A DNA stretch of 20,291 nt from an uncultured Oscillibacter sp. (lineage in GTDB: Bacteria; Bacillota; Clostridia; Oscillospirales; Oscillospiraceae): NCBI GenBank assembly GCA_910576845.1, contig CAJTJA010000043.1, positions 1 to 20,291 on the forward strand. Reading direction: 5' to 3'. The notes below the pieces were generated by a model, which saw nothing but the letters and a program-made list of their open reading frames with translations, did no database searches and was not told where the DNA came from. This document shows, piece by piece, positions 7,149-14,054 of the stretch. The translations under genes were made by a program, and so were the position numbers. Every line of letters starts with the position of its first letter. Position 1 is the stretch's first letter.

Positions 7149-8291
7149 CTATAACGCCTCCCTGGCCAAAACCGCTATGGCCGCCGCTGCCGCGTCGGTC
7201 TCCGCTTCCGTGTTAAAATATGACCAGGAAAACCGGACCGCTCCCTGCCCTTCCGTTCCCAGAGCCCGGTGGAGTCTGGGAGCGCAGTGGGCGCCTGGGC
7301 GGGTAGCAATATCGAAGCGCTCCGCCAGTTCGTCAGAGACCTCGGCAGAATCCATATCAGCGATATTCAATGTGACAATGGGAGCCCGGACAGAAGCCTT
7401 CCAGTCTCCGTAGACCGTTACTCCCGGCAGGCCCCGGACTGCCTCATAAAACCGGCGGGCCAGAGCATCCTCGCGGGCGCGAATAACATCCGGGCCGGTT
7501 TCTCTCAGAAAATCCAGGGCCGCGCTGAGACCGGCCAAGCCATGGCCGTTGAGGGTCCCGGCCTCCAGGCGTGCGGGGTATTCCCGGGGCTGTGTTTCAG
7601 AGTAGCTCTGCACCCCGGTGCCTCCCACGGCGAAGGGGCGAACATCCACGCCCTCCCGGAGACACAGTCCTCCGGTACCCTGGGGACCCATAAGGCTCTT
7701 ATGCCCGGTAAAGCACACCACGCTGATATTCTGCGCTGCCATGTCGATGGGGAGAACCCCCGCTGTCTGCGAGGCATCCAGAATAAATAGAAGACCATGC
7801 TCTCCGGCGAAACGGCCCACCCATTCAATATCCACCGTGTCTCCCGTCAGATTGGAGGCATGGGTGCAGACGACGGCTTTTGTCTCGGTCCGGAGCAGCT
7901 TTTCGAACGCGTCATAGTCCAGCTGTCCATTTTTATTGGCGGGGACGAAATCCAACACCGCTCCCGCTTCCCGGAGCCGGTATAAGGGGCGAAGAACGGA
8001 GTTATGTTCCAGGTCCGTTGAAATGATGTGGTCTCCCGGCCCCAGCAGGCCACAGACAGCCATGTTCAGGGCCTGCGTGGAATTTTGGGTGAAGCACACA
8101 TGATCCGCCCGGGAACAGCCCAGCAAAGCGGCAAGCTTCTCCCGGGCCGCGTAGATGGCCCGGGCCGCCGACAGAGCCCCCTCGTGGCCGCCCCGCCCGC
8201 AGTTGCCGTAGGAGGACAGAGCCTCCAGCACCGCCGCGGCAACGGCGGGAGGCTTGATCTGCGTGGTGGCGGCGTTATCCAGGTAGATCAC
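7149..8291 (-). CDS. SufS-like (group II) cysteine desulfurase family protein, selenium-module type
   Basis: A 380-residue class V aminotransferase fold enzyme that takes S (or Se) from cysteine or selenocysteine onto an active-site Cys. It has the N-terminal MIYLDNAATTQIKPP, the PLP-binding Lys198 in CFTGHKSLMGPQGTGG, and the catalytic Cys336 in RPGAHCAPRLHRALG, near the C-terminus. Length and motifs match the TIGR01977-like cysteine desulfurases that co-occur with YedF and orphan SelD. The GTG start overlaps the yedF stop (GTGA), and DUF3343 follows directly, so the three make one translationally coupled unit. No iron-sulfur scaffold genes are adjacent, which argues against a general Fe-S assembly role. 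Confidence 0.93.
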   Translation of the reverse strand: MIYLDNAATTQIKPPAVAAAVLEALSSYGNCGRGGHEGALSAARAIYAAREKLAALLGCSRADHVCFTQNSTQALNMAVCGLLGPGDHIISTDLEHNSVLRPLYRLREAGAVLDFVPANKNGQLDYDAFEKLLRTETKAVVCTHASNLTGDTVDIEWVGRFAGEHGLLFILDASQTAGVLPIDMAAQNISVVCFTGHKSLMGPQGTGGLCLREGVDVRPFAVGGTGVQSYSETQPREYPARLEAGTLNGHGLAGLSAALDFLRETGPDVIRAREDALARRFYEAVRGLPGVTVYGDWKASVRAPIVTLNIADMDSAEVSDELAERFDIATRPGAHCAPRLHRALGTEGQGAVRFSWSYFNTEAETDAAAAAIAVLAREAL

Positions 8292-8905
8292 GGCTTGATT
8301 ACCTTTCCTGCGCCCGCCAGTTTCTCAACGATGGCGTACATGTTGGTCACACCGCCCACGGCCAGTTCCTCCGTCAGGCCATAGTGATTCAGGCAGGTTC
8401 CGCAGGTGAGAATTTCCACTCCCTGGGCCTCCAGTCCCTTCAGGTCCTCCAGGGAAGCAGAGCCCCGGCAGGTGAGCCGGGCTCCGCCGTTATAAAAGAG
8501 CATGGTCTTAGGAAGCTCCGGGAGCTGTCCCACAGCAAAAAGGAACCCCTTCATCAGCATCTGTCCCAGTTCATCGCTCCCCCGGCCCATAACGCCGCTG
8601 TCCACCGCAACCACCAGGTTCCCCCTGGCGTCCGGCACACAGGAGAGGGGCGGTTCCTCCAGGGGGGCCTCTCCGGAAGGGGCCGTCACCTCCATGGAAA
8701 CCACAAACTTACTTTCACCCAACTTTTCAGACCTGGCCGCCAGCTTGTGCCCCGCAGCCATCCGGGTCAAGTTCTGAACGGCGATCTCATTGTCCACATG
8801 GACTTCCAGCGTCCCTGGCTCCCTCATTTCCCGCAGGGCCCGGGTGGCCTTCACCACCGGGATGGGGCACTGTTCGCCTAAGGCGTTTACGACAATCTTA
8901 CCCAT
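8288..8905 (-). CDS. yedF: Sulfurtransferase-like selenium metabolism protein YedF
   Basis: A 205-residue two-domain protein. Residues about 1-75 form a TusA/SirA-like domain with the CPIP motif (Cys13) in NALGEQCPIPVVKATRAL. Residues about 95-205 form a DsrE-like domain with MLFYNGGARLTCRGS and CGTCLNHYGL (Cys168, Cys171). This combination is the selenium-associated YedF, thought to relay Se or S from the desulfurase. The frame runs open to 9049, but GGAGG 7 nt ahead of the ATG at 8905 and the conserved MGKIVVNALG start decide it. It is the first gene of its operon and has a clear promoter. Confidence 0.93.
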   Translation of the reverse strand: MGKIVVNALGEQCPIPVVKATRALREMREPGTLEVHVDNEIAVQNLTRMAAGHKLAARSEKLGESKFVVSMEVTAPSGEAPLEEPPLSCVPDARGNLVVAVDSGVMGRGSDELGQMLMKGFLFAVGQLPELPKTMLFYNGGARLTCRGSASLEDLKGLEAQGVEILTCGTCLNHYGLTEELAVGGVTNMYAIVEKLAGAGKVIKP

Positions 8906-8950
8906 GGTCAAACCTCCGTTTTCCGCCCAGTGGCGGGTGTTCTCTTCTTT

Positions 8951-8979
8951 ATTGTACTGCCTGGCGCCGCGGAACACAA
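8951..8979 (-). promoter_or_regulatory. Promoter of the yedF-desulfurase-DUF3343 operon
   Basis: On the minus strand, TTGTGT (8974-8979), a 17-nt spacer and TACAAT (8951-8956). Start near 8944, giving a short leader of about 39 nt to the yedF ATG. Confidence 0.65.
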
Positions 8980-9010
8980 GGGCTATTTTCCAAAAAGAAT
9001 ATCGAAACAG

Positions 9011-9038
9011 AAAAAGGACAGCCGTCCGGCGGCTGTCC
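9011..9038 (-). terminator. Intrinsic terminator of the BtrK-like decarboxylase gene
   Basis: Read on the minus strand: GGACAGCCG, 5-nt loop, CGGCTGTCC, then TTTTTCTGTTT. The 9-bp GC-rich stem with a T-run is 17 nt after the decarboxylase stop. It separates that gene from the yedF promoter downstream. Confidence 0.9.
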
Positions 9039-9055
9039 TCGAGCTCCAAGGGGCA

Positions 9056-10264
9056 CTATTCTACAATCTCTCCCTCCGCCGTCAAAAACAGCTCCGCAGG
9101 CCGTTCCAAAGAGGCGAACTGCATGGGGGTCATCACGGCCGCGTAAGCTCCAGCGTTGGTGAAGACCACTGCGTCGCCCCTGTCCAGACGGGGAAGGGAC
9201 AAGCCTTCTGCTACGATGTCTGTGGCGGTACAGAGATTTCCCACCAAAGATACCTTCTCGCAGGGAGGTTCATCCTTTAGCGTAAGGATACCGAAAGCGT
9301 CTTTGCAGGTAAACATTGGTTCCCAGGGGGCAGGAGCGGCTTCCTGAGAAAATCTGCGCACCATATACGCCACAGAAGGCCGGGCAAAACCGTTCAGCGT
9401 ATTCTTGAGAATCAAATAAGTGACTCCACGGGAGACCTTTCGGTCCAGAACCTTTGTGGCATACACGCCGCTTTTTCCCACGGCATAGCGCCCTGTTTCA
9501 ATAATGAGCCGCGTGGAGGGGTGTGCCCGCCTAAAGGCATCCAGGCACTCCGTCACGGCACGGCTGAGCGCCTCCACATCCAGCGGGGAATCTTCCGGAG
9601 AAAATTGAATGCCCATGCCGGAGCCCATATTGACATACTCCAGTTCATAGCCCAAAACCTGCCAGACCCGCTCCGCCAAAGCCAGCATATTCTCATAGTA
9701 AGCCGCTAAGGCCGGAGCGTGGAGCTCCTGGCTGCGGAGATGGACATGGATCCCGGCAATCCGCAGATGGGCAGGCGGGGACTCCCGGAGGAAGCGAAAG
9801 AGCTGGTCCTCATCGACACCGAACTTGGAGGATAGCCCGGGGCCCCCGGTAAAGGAAAATTCCGGATTCACCCGGACGCCCACGCTCAGGCCGGCCTCCC
9901 CGGCGAGCTGGTCCAGCAGTCCAAGCTCCCCCAGGCTGTCCGCAATGAGAACAGCCTTCCCCATAGCCCCCCGGATGTCGGCGGATGTCTTTCCGGGGGC
10001 GGAATAGTAAATCTGTTCCTTGGGCAGTCCCGCCTCCTGAGCCAGGAGAACCTCTCCCAAGCTGGCGGCGTCCGCGCCGAAGCCCTGACGAAAGACGCTG
10101 CGCAGCACCTGGGGATGGGGATTGCACTTAATGGAGTAAAGAAAGTCCACTTGGGGAAAATTGCGTTTTAGGCGCTCCGTGTCCTCCAGAATACGGCGCT
10201 CGTCGTAGAGATAAAAGCTGTCGTGCCGCTCCGCCTGCCGGGCGATGATGGTTTTGAAATCCAT
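9056..10264 (-). CDS. Fold-type III PLP-dependent decarboxylase, BtrK-like rather than standard LysA
   Basis: A 402-residue alanine-racemase-fold PLP decarboxylase. The PLP Lys46 lies in FLYSIKCNPHP, a Gly-rich phosphate loop is NMGSGMGIQF, and the C-terminal beta-barrel carries ETGRYAVGKSGVYATKVLDR, GNLCTATD and TNAGAYAAVMTP. In standard diaminopimelate decarboxylase the last motifs read EPGR and CES.D. Here the acidic Glu after Cys is replaced (CTATD), and the ETGRY...SGVY..KVLDRK.SRG pattern is that of BtrK and exosortase-associated decarboxylases as I recall them. The substrate may thus be another amino acid, perhaps carrier-bound. The frame extends to an ATG at 10285, but GGGGAG 6 nt before 10264, and a promoter whose start site would lie only about 4 nt before 10285, support 10264. 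It is divergent from lysA. Confidence 0.85.
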   Translation of the reverse strand: MDFKTIIARQAERHDSFYLYDERRILEDTERLKRNFPQVDFLYSIKCNPHPQVLRSVFRQGFGADAASLGEVLLAQEAGLPKEQIYYSAPGKTSADIRGAMGKAVLIADSLGELGLLDQLAGEAGLSVGVRVNPEFSFTGGPGLSSKFGVDEDQLFRFLRESPPAHLRIAGIHVHLRSQELHAPALAAYYENMLALAERVWQVLGYELEYVNMGSGMGIQFSPEDSPLDVEALSRAVTECLDAFRRAHPSTRLIIETGRYAVGKSGVYATKVLDRKVSRGVTYLILKNTLNGFARPSVAYMVRRFSQEAAPAPWEPMFTCKDAFGILTLKDEPPCEKVSLVGNLCTATDIVAEGLSLPRLDRGDAVVFTNAGAYAAVMTPMQFASLERPAELFLTAEGEIVE

Positions 10265-10295
10265 GGTGTTCTCCCCGCCTTCCATAGTTTTCCTT

Positions 10296-10325
10296 ACTAT
10301 AACATAAGGTTTCCCGAGCCGTCAA
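10296..10325 (-). promoter_or_regulatory. Promoter for the BtrK-like decarboxylase
   Basis: On the minus strand, TTGACG (10320-10325), an 18-nt spacer and TATAGT (10296-10301). Transcription would start near 10289, so the first in-frame ATG (10285) would have almost no leader. This supports the start at 10264. Confidence 0.65.
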
Positions 10326-10422
10326 GCAGAATCAAAAAAGGAAGACATTTTGAAAAATCGCACAAAATCAAAATCAGTTCTTGTTGAAAAGCCATACAGA
10401 TTGCCCTTTTCTGTCAATTTCC

Positions 10423-10451
10423 TTGACGGAGCAACATTTCAGACATAAAAT
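10423..10451 (+). promoter_or_regulatory. Promoter for the LysA-like gene
   Basis: TTGACG (10423-10428), a 17-nt spacer and TAAAAT (10446-10451). Start near 10458, leaving a leader of under 40 nt, too short for a lysine riboswitch. It points away from the decarboxylase promoter about 100 bases to the left. The spacer between the two promoters is AT-rich. Confidence 0.72.
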
Positions 10452-10495
10452 AGAAAAAACCTGTTTCAATCACACGAAAGATTTGAGGTCGTTTT

Positions 10496-11755
10496 ATGAA
10501 AACACCCTTTGTCAATAAGACCCGGCTGGAAGAAATTTCCGCACAATATCCCACACCCTTTCACATTTATGATGAACGGGGCATTCGTGAGAACGCCCGC
10601 CGGCTGAAGGCCGCCTTTTCCTGGAATCCCGGATTCCGGGAGTACTTCGCAGTCAAGGCCACACCCACACCCGCCATTTTGAAGCTGCTCCACGAAGAGG
10701 GCTGCGGATGCGACTGCTCCTCCCTGGCGGAGCTGGCATTGGCCGGCCGCTGCGGCATTACCGGAGAAGCGGGGATCATGTTCTCCTCCAACAACACCAC
10801 CGAGGAGGAGTTTCAGGCTGCCGGCCGTCTGGGAGGGATCATAAACCTGGACGACATCACTCTGATTGATACCCTGGTCAGGGCCCTGGGGAACGTTCCG
10901 GAAAAACTCTGCTGCCGCTATAATCCCGGCGGCATCTTCACTTTGGGAGCCAGCCGGGACGGTGCACAGGTAATGGACAATCCCGGCGATGCCAAATACG
11001 GCATGACCCGTCCCCAGCTCGCAGAGGCGTTCCGGCGTCTGTCCGCCTTGGGCGTTAAAGAGTTTGGCCTCCACGCCTTCCTGGCCTCCAACACGCTGTC
11101 TAATGACTATTATCCCGCCCTGGCCCGCATCTTGTTTCAATTGGCGGCAGAGCTTCAGGCGGAGACGGGCTGCCGCATTACGTTCATCAACCTCTCAGGA
11201 GGCGTGGGAGTGCCCTACCGTCCGGAGGAGCCGGAAAATGATATTGCCGTCATCGGCGAGGGAGTCCGCCGGGCCTATGAAGAAATATTGGTCCCCGCCG
11301 GAATGGGGGATACGGCCCTTTATACGGAATTAGGCCGTTATATGCTGGCCCCTTACGGCCACTTGGTCACCCGGGTCATTCACGAGAAACATATATACAA
11401 GGAGTATATCGGCGTGGATGCCTGCGCCTGCAATCTGATGCGCCCCGCTATGTACGGCGCGTACCACCATATCACCGTTATGGGCAAGGAAGACGCCCCC
11501 TTCGATCATAAATACGATGTAGCAGGAAGCCTCTGCGAGAATAATGACAAGTTCGCCATAGACCGGATGCTGCCCAAGACCGGCGTCGGGGATCTGCTGG
11601 TGATTCACGATACCGGAGCCCACGGATTCTCCATGGGTTATAACTATAACGGCAAGCTCCGCTCGGCGGAACTGCTTCTCCGGGAGAACGGAAGCGTAGA
11701 GCTGATCCGCAGGGCAGAGACAATCGAGGACTATTTCGCCACGCTGGTTTGGTAG
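10496..11755 (+). CDS. lysA: Diaminopimelate decarboxylase family protein (LysA-like)
   Basis: A 419-residue fold-type III PLP enzyme expected to decarboxylate meso-diaminopimelate to lysine, the last step of lysine synthesis, in the cytoplasm. The PLP Lys54 is in YFAVKATPTPA; the Gly-rich loop is NLSGGVGVPYRPEE; ELGRYMLAPYGHL replaces the usual EPGR. Near the C-terminus, AGSLCENNDKFA keeps the Cys-Glu pair lost in the divergent paralogue. HDTGAHGFSMGYNYNGKLR is typical of a LysA branch common in anaerobes. The ribosome binding site is GAGG 7 nt before the ATG. No other lysine genes are adjacent. Its role as the organism's only LysA is likely but not proved. Confidence 0.9.
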   Translation: MKTPFVNKTRLEEISAQYPTPFHIYDERGIRENARRLKAAFSWNPGFREYFAVKATPTPAILKLLHEEGCGCDCSSLAELALAGRCGITGEAGIMFSSNNTTEEEFQAAGRLGGIINLDDITLIDTLVRALGNVPEKLCCRYNPGGIFTLGASRDGAQVMDNPGDAKYGMTRPQLAEAFRRLSALGVKEFGLHAFLASNTLSNDYYPALARILFQLAAELQAETGCRITFINLSGGVGVPYRPEEPENDIAVIGEGVRRAYEEILVPAGMGDTALYTELGRYMLAPYGHLVTRVIHEKHIYKEYIGVDACACNLMRPAMYGAYHHITVMGKEDAPFDHKYDVAGSLCENNDKFAIDRMLPKTGVGDLLVIHDTGAHGFSMGYNYNGKLRSAELLLRENGSVELIRRAETIEDYFATLVW

Positions 11756-11842
11756 TTCCGGTTTCTCACGGGACAAGGAACTCCAGGCGATTCCATCGCC
11801 CAGGTAAGAGGCCTGAAATCGATTTATCCTGCGCAGCGGCGG

Positions 11843-11880
11843 AAAAAGGCCGTCTGGGAATTCAATTCCCAGACGGCCTT
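11843..11880 (-). terminator. Long perfect hairpin with a T-run on the minus strand
   Basis: Arms of 17 bp (11846-11862 and 11864-11880), perfectly complementary, centred on one base. On the minus strand the hairpin runs into TTTTTCC, as in a strong intrinsic terminator. On the plus strand, where lysA ends, it is followed by ACAGGAAG and only preceded by A's. Its orientation therefore suits the minus-strand remnant to its right better than lysA, although the stem could also protect or stop lysA mRNA. Confidence 0.7.
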
Positions 11881-11920
11881 ACAGGAAGGCGGGCTTTTTG
11901 CCGCGCTGCTTCGGCCCGGT

Positions 11921-12026
11921 TCACCATTGGGCCGCCGGTGGCCCCCGATATTCCAAGACAAGCATATCTCCACAGCACTGCAGGTCTGTTCCCAAATTCT
12001 CTCGTATTGCAATCAGCCGGAGCTTA
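11921..12026 (-). pseudogene. Possible 3' fragment of a lost minus-strand gene
   Basis: On the minus strand about 33 codons read as convincing protein (LRLIAIRENLGTDL then QCCGDMLVLEYRG) up to a TGA at 11921-11923. The upstream end is cut off by the promoter of the GyrI-like gene, with no start or ribosome binding site. A terminator-like hairpin oriented for this strand lies about 40 bases downstream. I do not recognise the family. A chance open frame is possible, but the fragment plus orphan terminator makes gene decay or deletion the simpler reading. Confidence 0.35.
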
Positions 12027-12042
12027 CTGTATAGTACTGTAA
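12007..12042 (+). promoter_or_regulatory. Promoter of the GyrI-like gene with an overlapping operator-like repeat
   Basis: TTGCAA (12007-12012), a 17-nt spacer and TATAGT (12030-12035). Over the -10 lies TTACTGTATAGTACTGTAA (12024-12042). It contains TACTGTA twice, exactly 10 bases apart, and is also a near-perfect dyad (TTACnGTAnnnTACnGTAA). Such a site over the -10 is where a repressor would act. No repressor gene is adjacent. Confidence 0.62.
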
Positions 12043-12061
12043 AAGAGCGGAGGCGTATCAT

Positions 12062-12685
12062 ATGGCGTTTGATTTTAAAAAGGAGTACAAAGAGTTCTAT
12101 ATGCCCAAGCGCATCCCGCAAATCGTGGAAGTACCGCGCATGAACTATATCGCCGTGCGGGGAACCGGAGATCCGAACAAGAAAGACGGTGCTTATCAGC
12201 AGGCAGTTGGAATTCTTTACGCCCTTGCATATACAATTAAAATGAGTTATCGGAGCAACTACAAAATCAAAGGTTTTTTTGAATACGTAGTACCGCCGCT
12301 GGAGGGCTTTTGGCAGCAGGGCAGCGAGGGCTGCTCCGGCAAATCGGGCTTCCGCTGGATTTCAGTTATCCGCCTGCCCGATTTTGTATCGCAGGAGGAC
12401 TTTCAATGGGCAGCCGCAGAGGCTGCGCGAAAGAAAAAGCTCAATTGCTCCCCGGCGGAATTCCTAACGGTCGAGGAGGGACTATGCGTCCAAATCATGC
12501 ATATCGGTTCTTATGACAGCGAACCGGAATCCATTGCTCTGATGGACGCTTTTCTGGCAGAAAACGGCTATCAAAACGATATGTCGGACATCCGCCTCCA
12601 TCATGAAATTTACCTGTCCGATCCCAGAAAAGCCGCGCCGGAAACATGGAAAACGGTAATCCGCCATCCGATTAAAAGGAAATAG
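12062..12685 (+). CDS. GyrI-like small-molecule-binding domain protein
   Basis: A 207-residue stand-alone GyrI-like (SbmC/SHOCT-like ligand-binding) protein. It follows the family closely: MAFDFKKEYKEFYMPKRIP at the start, MNYIAVRGTGDPN (about 27-39), YVVPPLEGFWQ, SVIRLPDFVSQEDFQWA, GLCVQIMHIGSYDSEP and LHHEIYLSDPRK near the end. Related domains bind drugs or other hydrophobic ligands, often fused to AraC or MerR regulators; here no DNA-binding domain is present, so it may be a binding or hydrolase-type stand-alone member. The start has GGAGG about 8 nt upstream. It is probably a single-gene transcript with the operator-like promoter above. Confidence 0.92.
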   Translation: MAFDFKKEYKEFYMPKRIPQIVEVPRMNYIAVRGTGDPNKKDGAYQQAVGILYALAYTIKMSYRSNYKIKGFFEYVVPPLEGFWQQGSEGCSGKSGFRWISVIRLPDFVSQEDFQWAAAEAARKKKLNCSPAEFLTVEEGLCVQIMHIGSYDSEPESIALMDAFLAENGYQNDMSDIRLHHEIYLSDPRKAAPETWKTVIRHPIKRK

Positions 12686-12787
12686 GCGGCATTTCCCTTC
12701 AGAGGGAGAAAAGCGTTCGGGTTCCCCAATTGAGAAATCACGGGAATAAGAGGCCCGAAAGGCAGACGGAACAATTCGTTTCTGCGC

Positions 12788-12816
12788 TTGCCAAGAGCCC
12801 CGGAGTGTGCTACACT
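12788..12816 (+). promoter_or_regulatory. Probable promoter of the DUF975 gene
   Basis: TTGCCA (12788-12793), a 17-nt spacer and TACACT (12811-12816), with start near 12823. The leader is about 29 nt and holds the ribosome binding site AAGGAGG. Confidence 0.5.
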
Positions 12817-12851
12817 ATAAAACATCCTTTACCTATAAGGAGGCTTCCGTT

Positions 12852-13664
12852 ATGACATTTGAACAGATCGACCGCCCCCAGCGCAAGCGGGAGGCAGCGG
12901 AGCTTTTGCGGAGCGCCGAGGTATCCCCCAAAGGCATGACCGCCCTTTACATGTCTCTGCTGATTCTGCTGGGTCTGATTTCCACTCTCGGCGGTAGCGG
13001 CTTTTTGGGCATTTTCATCTCTATTTTGTCCGCGCTGCTGGGCACTGTTCTTGTAGCGGGCTTCACGCTGTACTGCATGGCCGTCCGCCGGGGGGAACGG
13101 GCTGAGTATCTGACGCTGTTCGACGGTTTTTCCTTTGTCGGAAAACTTATTCTTCTGGACCTGCTCACCACCCTCTTTGTCTTCCTCTGGAGCCTGCTTT
13201 TCATTATCCCCGGCATCGTCGCCGCCTACCGCTACCGTTACGCCAAATTTAATCTCTATGAAAATCCCGGAATCAGCGTCATGGAAGCTTTGGATATGAG
13301 CAAGCGGCAGACCTATGGCTATAAGTCTCAGCTCTTTATGCTGGACCTGAGTTATTTCGGCTGGGCCCTGCTGGCGGGTCTCCCCTCTGCCATCCTCACT
13401 CAGATGATTACGCGGGACATAACCGCGAATATTCTCTATGGAATCCCGGCTCCCAGCGCCTATTTCGGTCTTCCCATTCTGGCTCTGGACCTTATTTTCA
13501 GCCTCTGGCAGCTGCTGGTTGCCCTGTTTTACTGTCCCAACTACATATGCGTTCAGCTCTCCTACTTTGAAACCTCCAAGCGCACCTCTGGCGTAGGAGA
13601 GGGCGAGGGACCGGCGGACTCCTCATCTCAGACCAGCTGGAACGCCCCCGACGGTCTCAATTAG
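12852..13664 (+). CDS. DUF975 family integral membrane protein
   Basis: A 270-residue membrane protein with about five to six hydrophobic segments (roughly residues 30-47, 51-78, 97-125, 160-185 and 215-245). The family pattern is clear: an N-terminal ELLRSAEVSPKG, a long pair of helices, then FIIPGIVAAYRYRYAKF and the EALDMSKRQTYGYKSQLFML stretch after it. DUF975 proteins are widespread in Firmicutes and have no known function; a role in membrane organisation or transport is only a guess. The frame runs open to 12807, but AAGGAGG 8 nt before the ATG at 12852 and the family start decide. The C-terminal 25 residues are polar, low in complexity and cytoplasmic. Confidence 0.9.
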   Translation: MTFEQIDRPQRKREAAELLRSAEVSPKGMTALYMSLLILLGLISTLGGSGFLGIFISILSALLGTVLVAGFTLYCMAVRRGERAEYLTLFDGFSFVGKLILLDLLTTLFVFLWSLLFIIPGIVAAYRYRYAKFNLYENPGISVMEALDMSKRQTYGYKSQLFMLDLSYFGWALLAGLPSAILTQMITRDITANILYGIPAPSAYFGLPILALDLIFSLWQLLVALFYCPNYICVQLSYFETSKRTSGVGEGEGPADSSSQTSWNAPDGLN

Positions 13665-13674
13665 ATCATGCTTG

Positions 13675-13708
13675 AAAATCAGGGCGGTCCAACGGTCCGC
13701 CGATTTTT
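13675..13708 (+). terminator. Intrinsic terminator of the DUF975 gene
   Basis: AAAATC and GGCGG pair with CCGCC and GATTTT around a 9-nt loop, followed by a T-run of five. It begins 11 nt after the DUF975 stop. Confidence 0.7.
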
Positions 13709-14054
13709 GAACAGGGACCGAACCATCCATCCGCTCCGGCGCTTCTGCTCATTTTTCCAGGTTTAAACGTCTTGAGGGGAACAGCCTGCCGCAAAAGGCA
13801 GTCTTTTCACGCTTCTCCGCAGAAATCCTTCCACCAATGCATAAAAATCCCTTTTTAATGATCTGCCCCCGAGGTTTTCAGCCTCGGGGGCAGATCATTC
13901 CAATCAAAGGCCGTGTGAAGCCACCTTGAATTTTTGCCGCACACACGGCAGCATGTCCAAGCACACCGATATATGGAAGAAATCCTCAACACGGCAGCCG
14001 TAAAAATTCTCTGCGAGAACCCGGTGGCTCCTAAACGCCGCCAGCTCCAGAACA
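13709..14054. other. Gap with no supported gene
   Basis: This 346-base stretch separates the DUF975 terminator from the end of the first ECF S-component gene. It holds a small CTGCC-GCAAAA-GGCAG hairpin followed by TCTTTT (about 13786-13806) and the long perfect inverted repeat listed separately. A minus-strand open frame continues past the S-component stop in another frame, but it has no start signal and looks like chance. Confidence 0.5.
13857..13899. repeat. Perfect 18-bp inverted repeat (strong hairpin without a T-run)
   Basis: Arms AATGATCTGCCCCCGAGG (13857-13874) and its exact complement (13882-13899) around a 7-nt loop, TTTTCAG. On neither strand is the stem followed by T's; on the plus strand T's come before it. 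It lies about 150 bases beyond the stop of the minus-strand S component and may end or protect that mRNA, or be a repetitive palindromic element. Confidence 0.7.

Noticed and set aside
10286..10495. Lysine riboswitch ahead of the LysA-like gene
   Set aside because: The predicted transcript leader is under 40 nt, while the lysine riboswitch needs roughly 170 nt or more.
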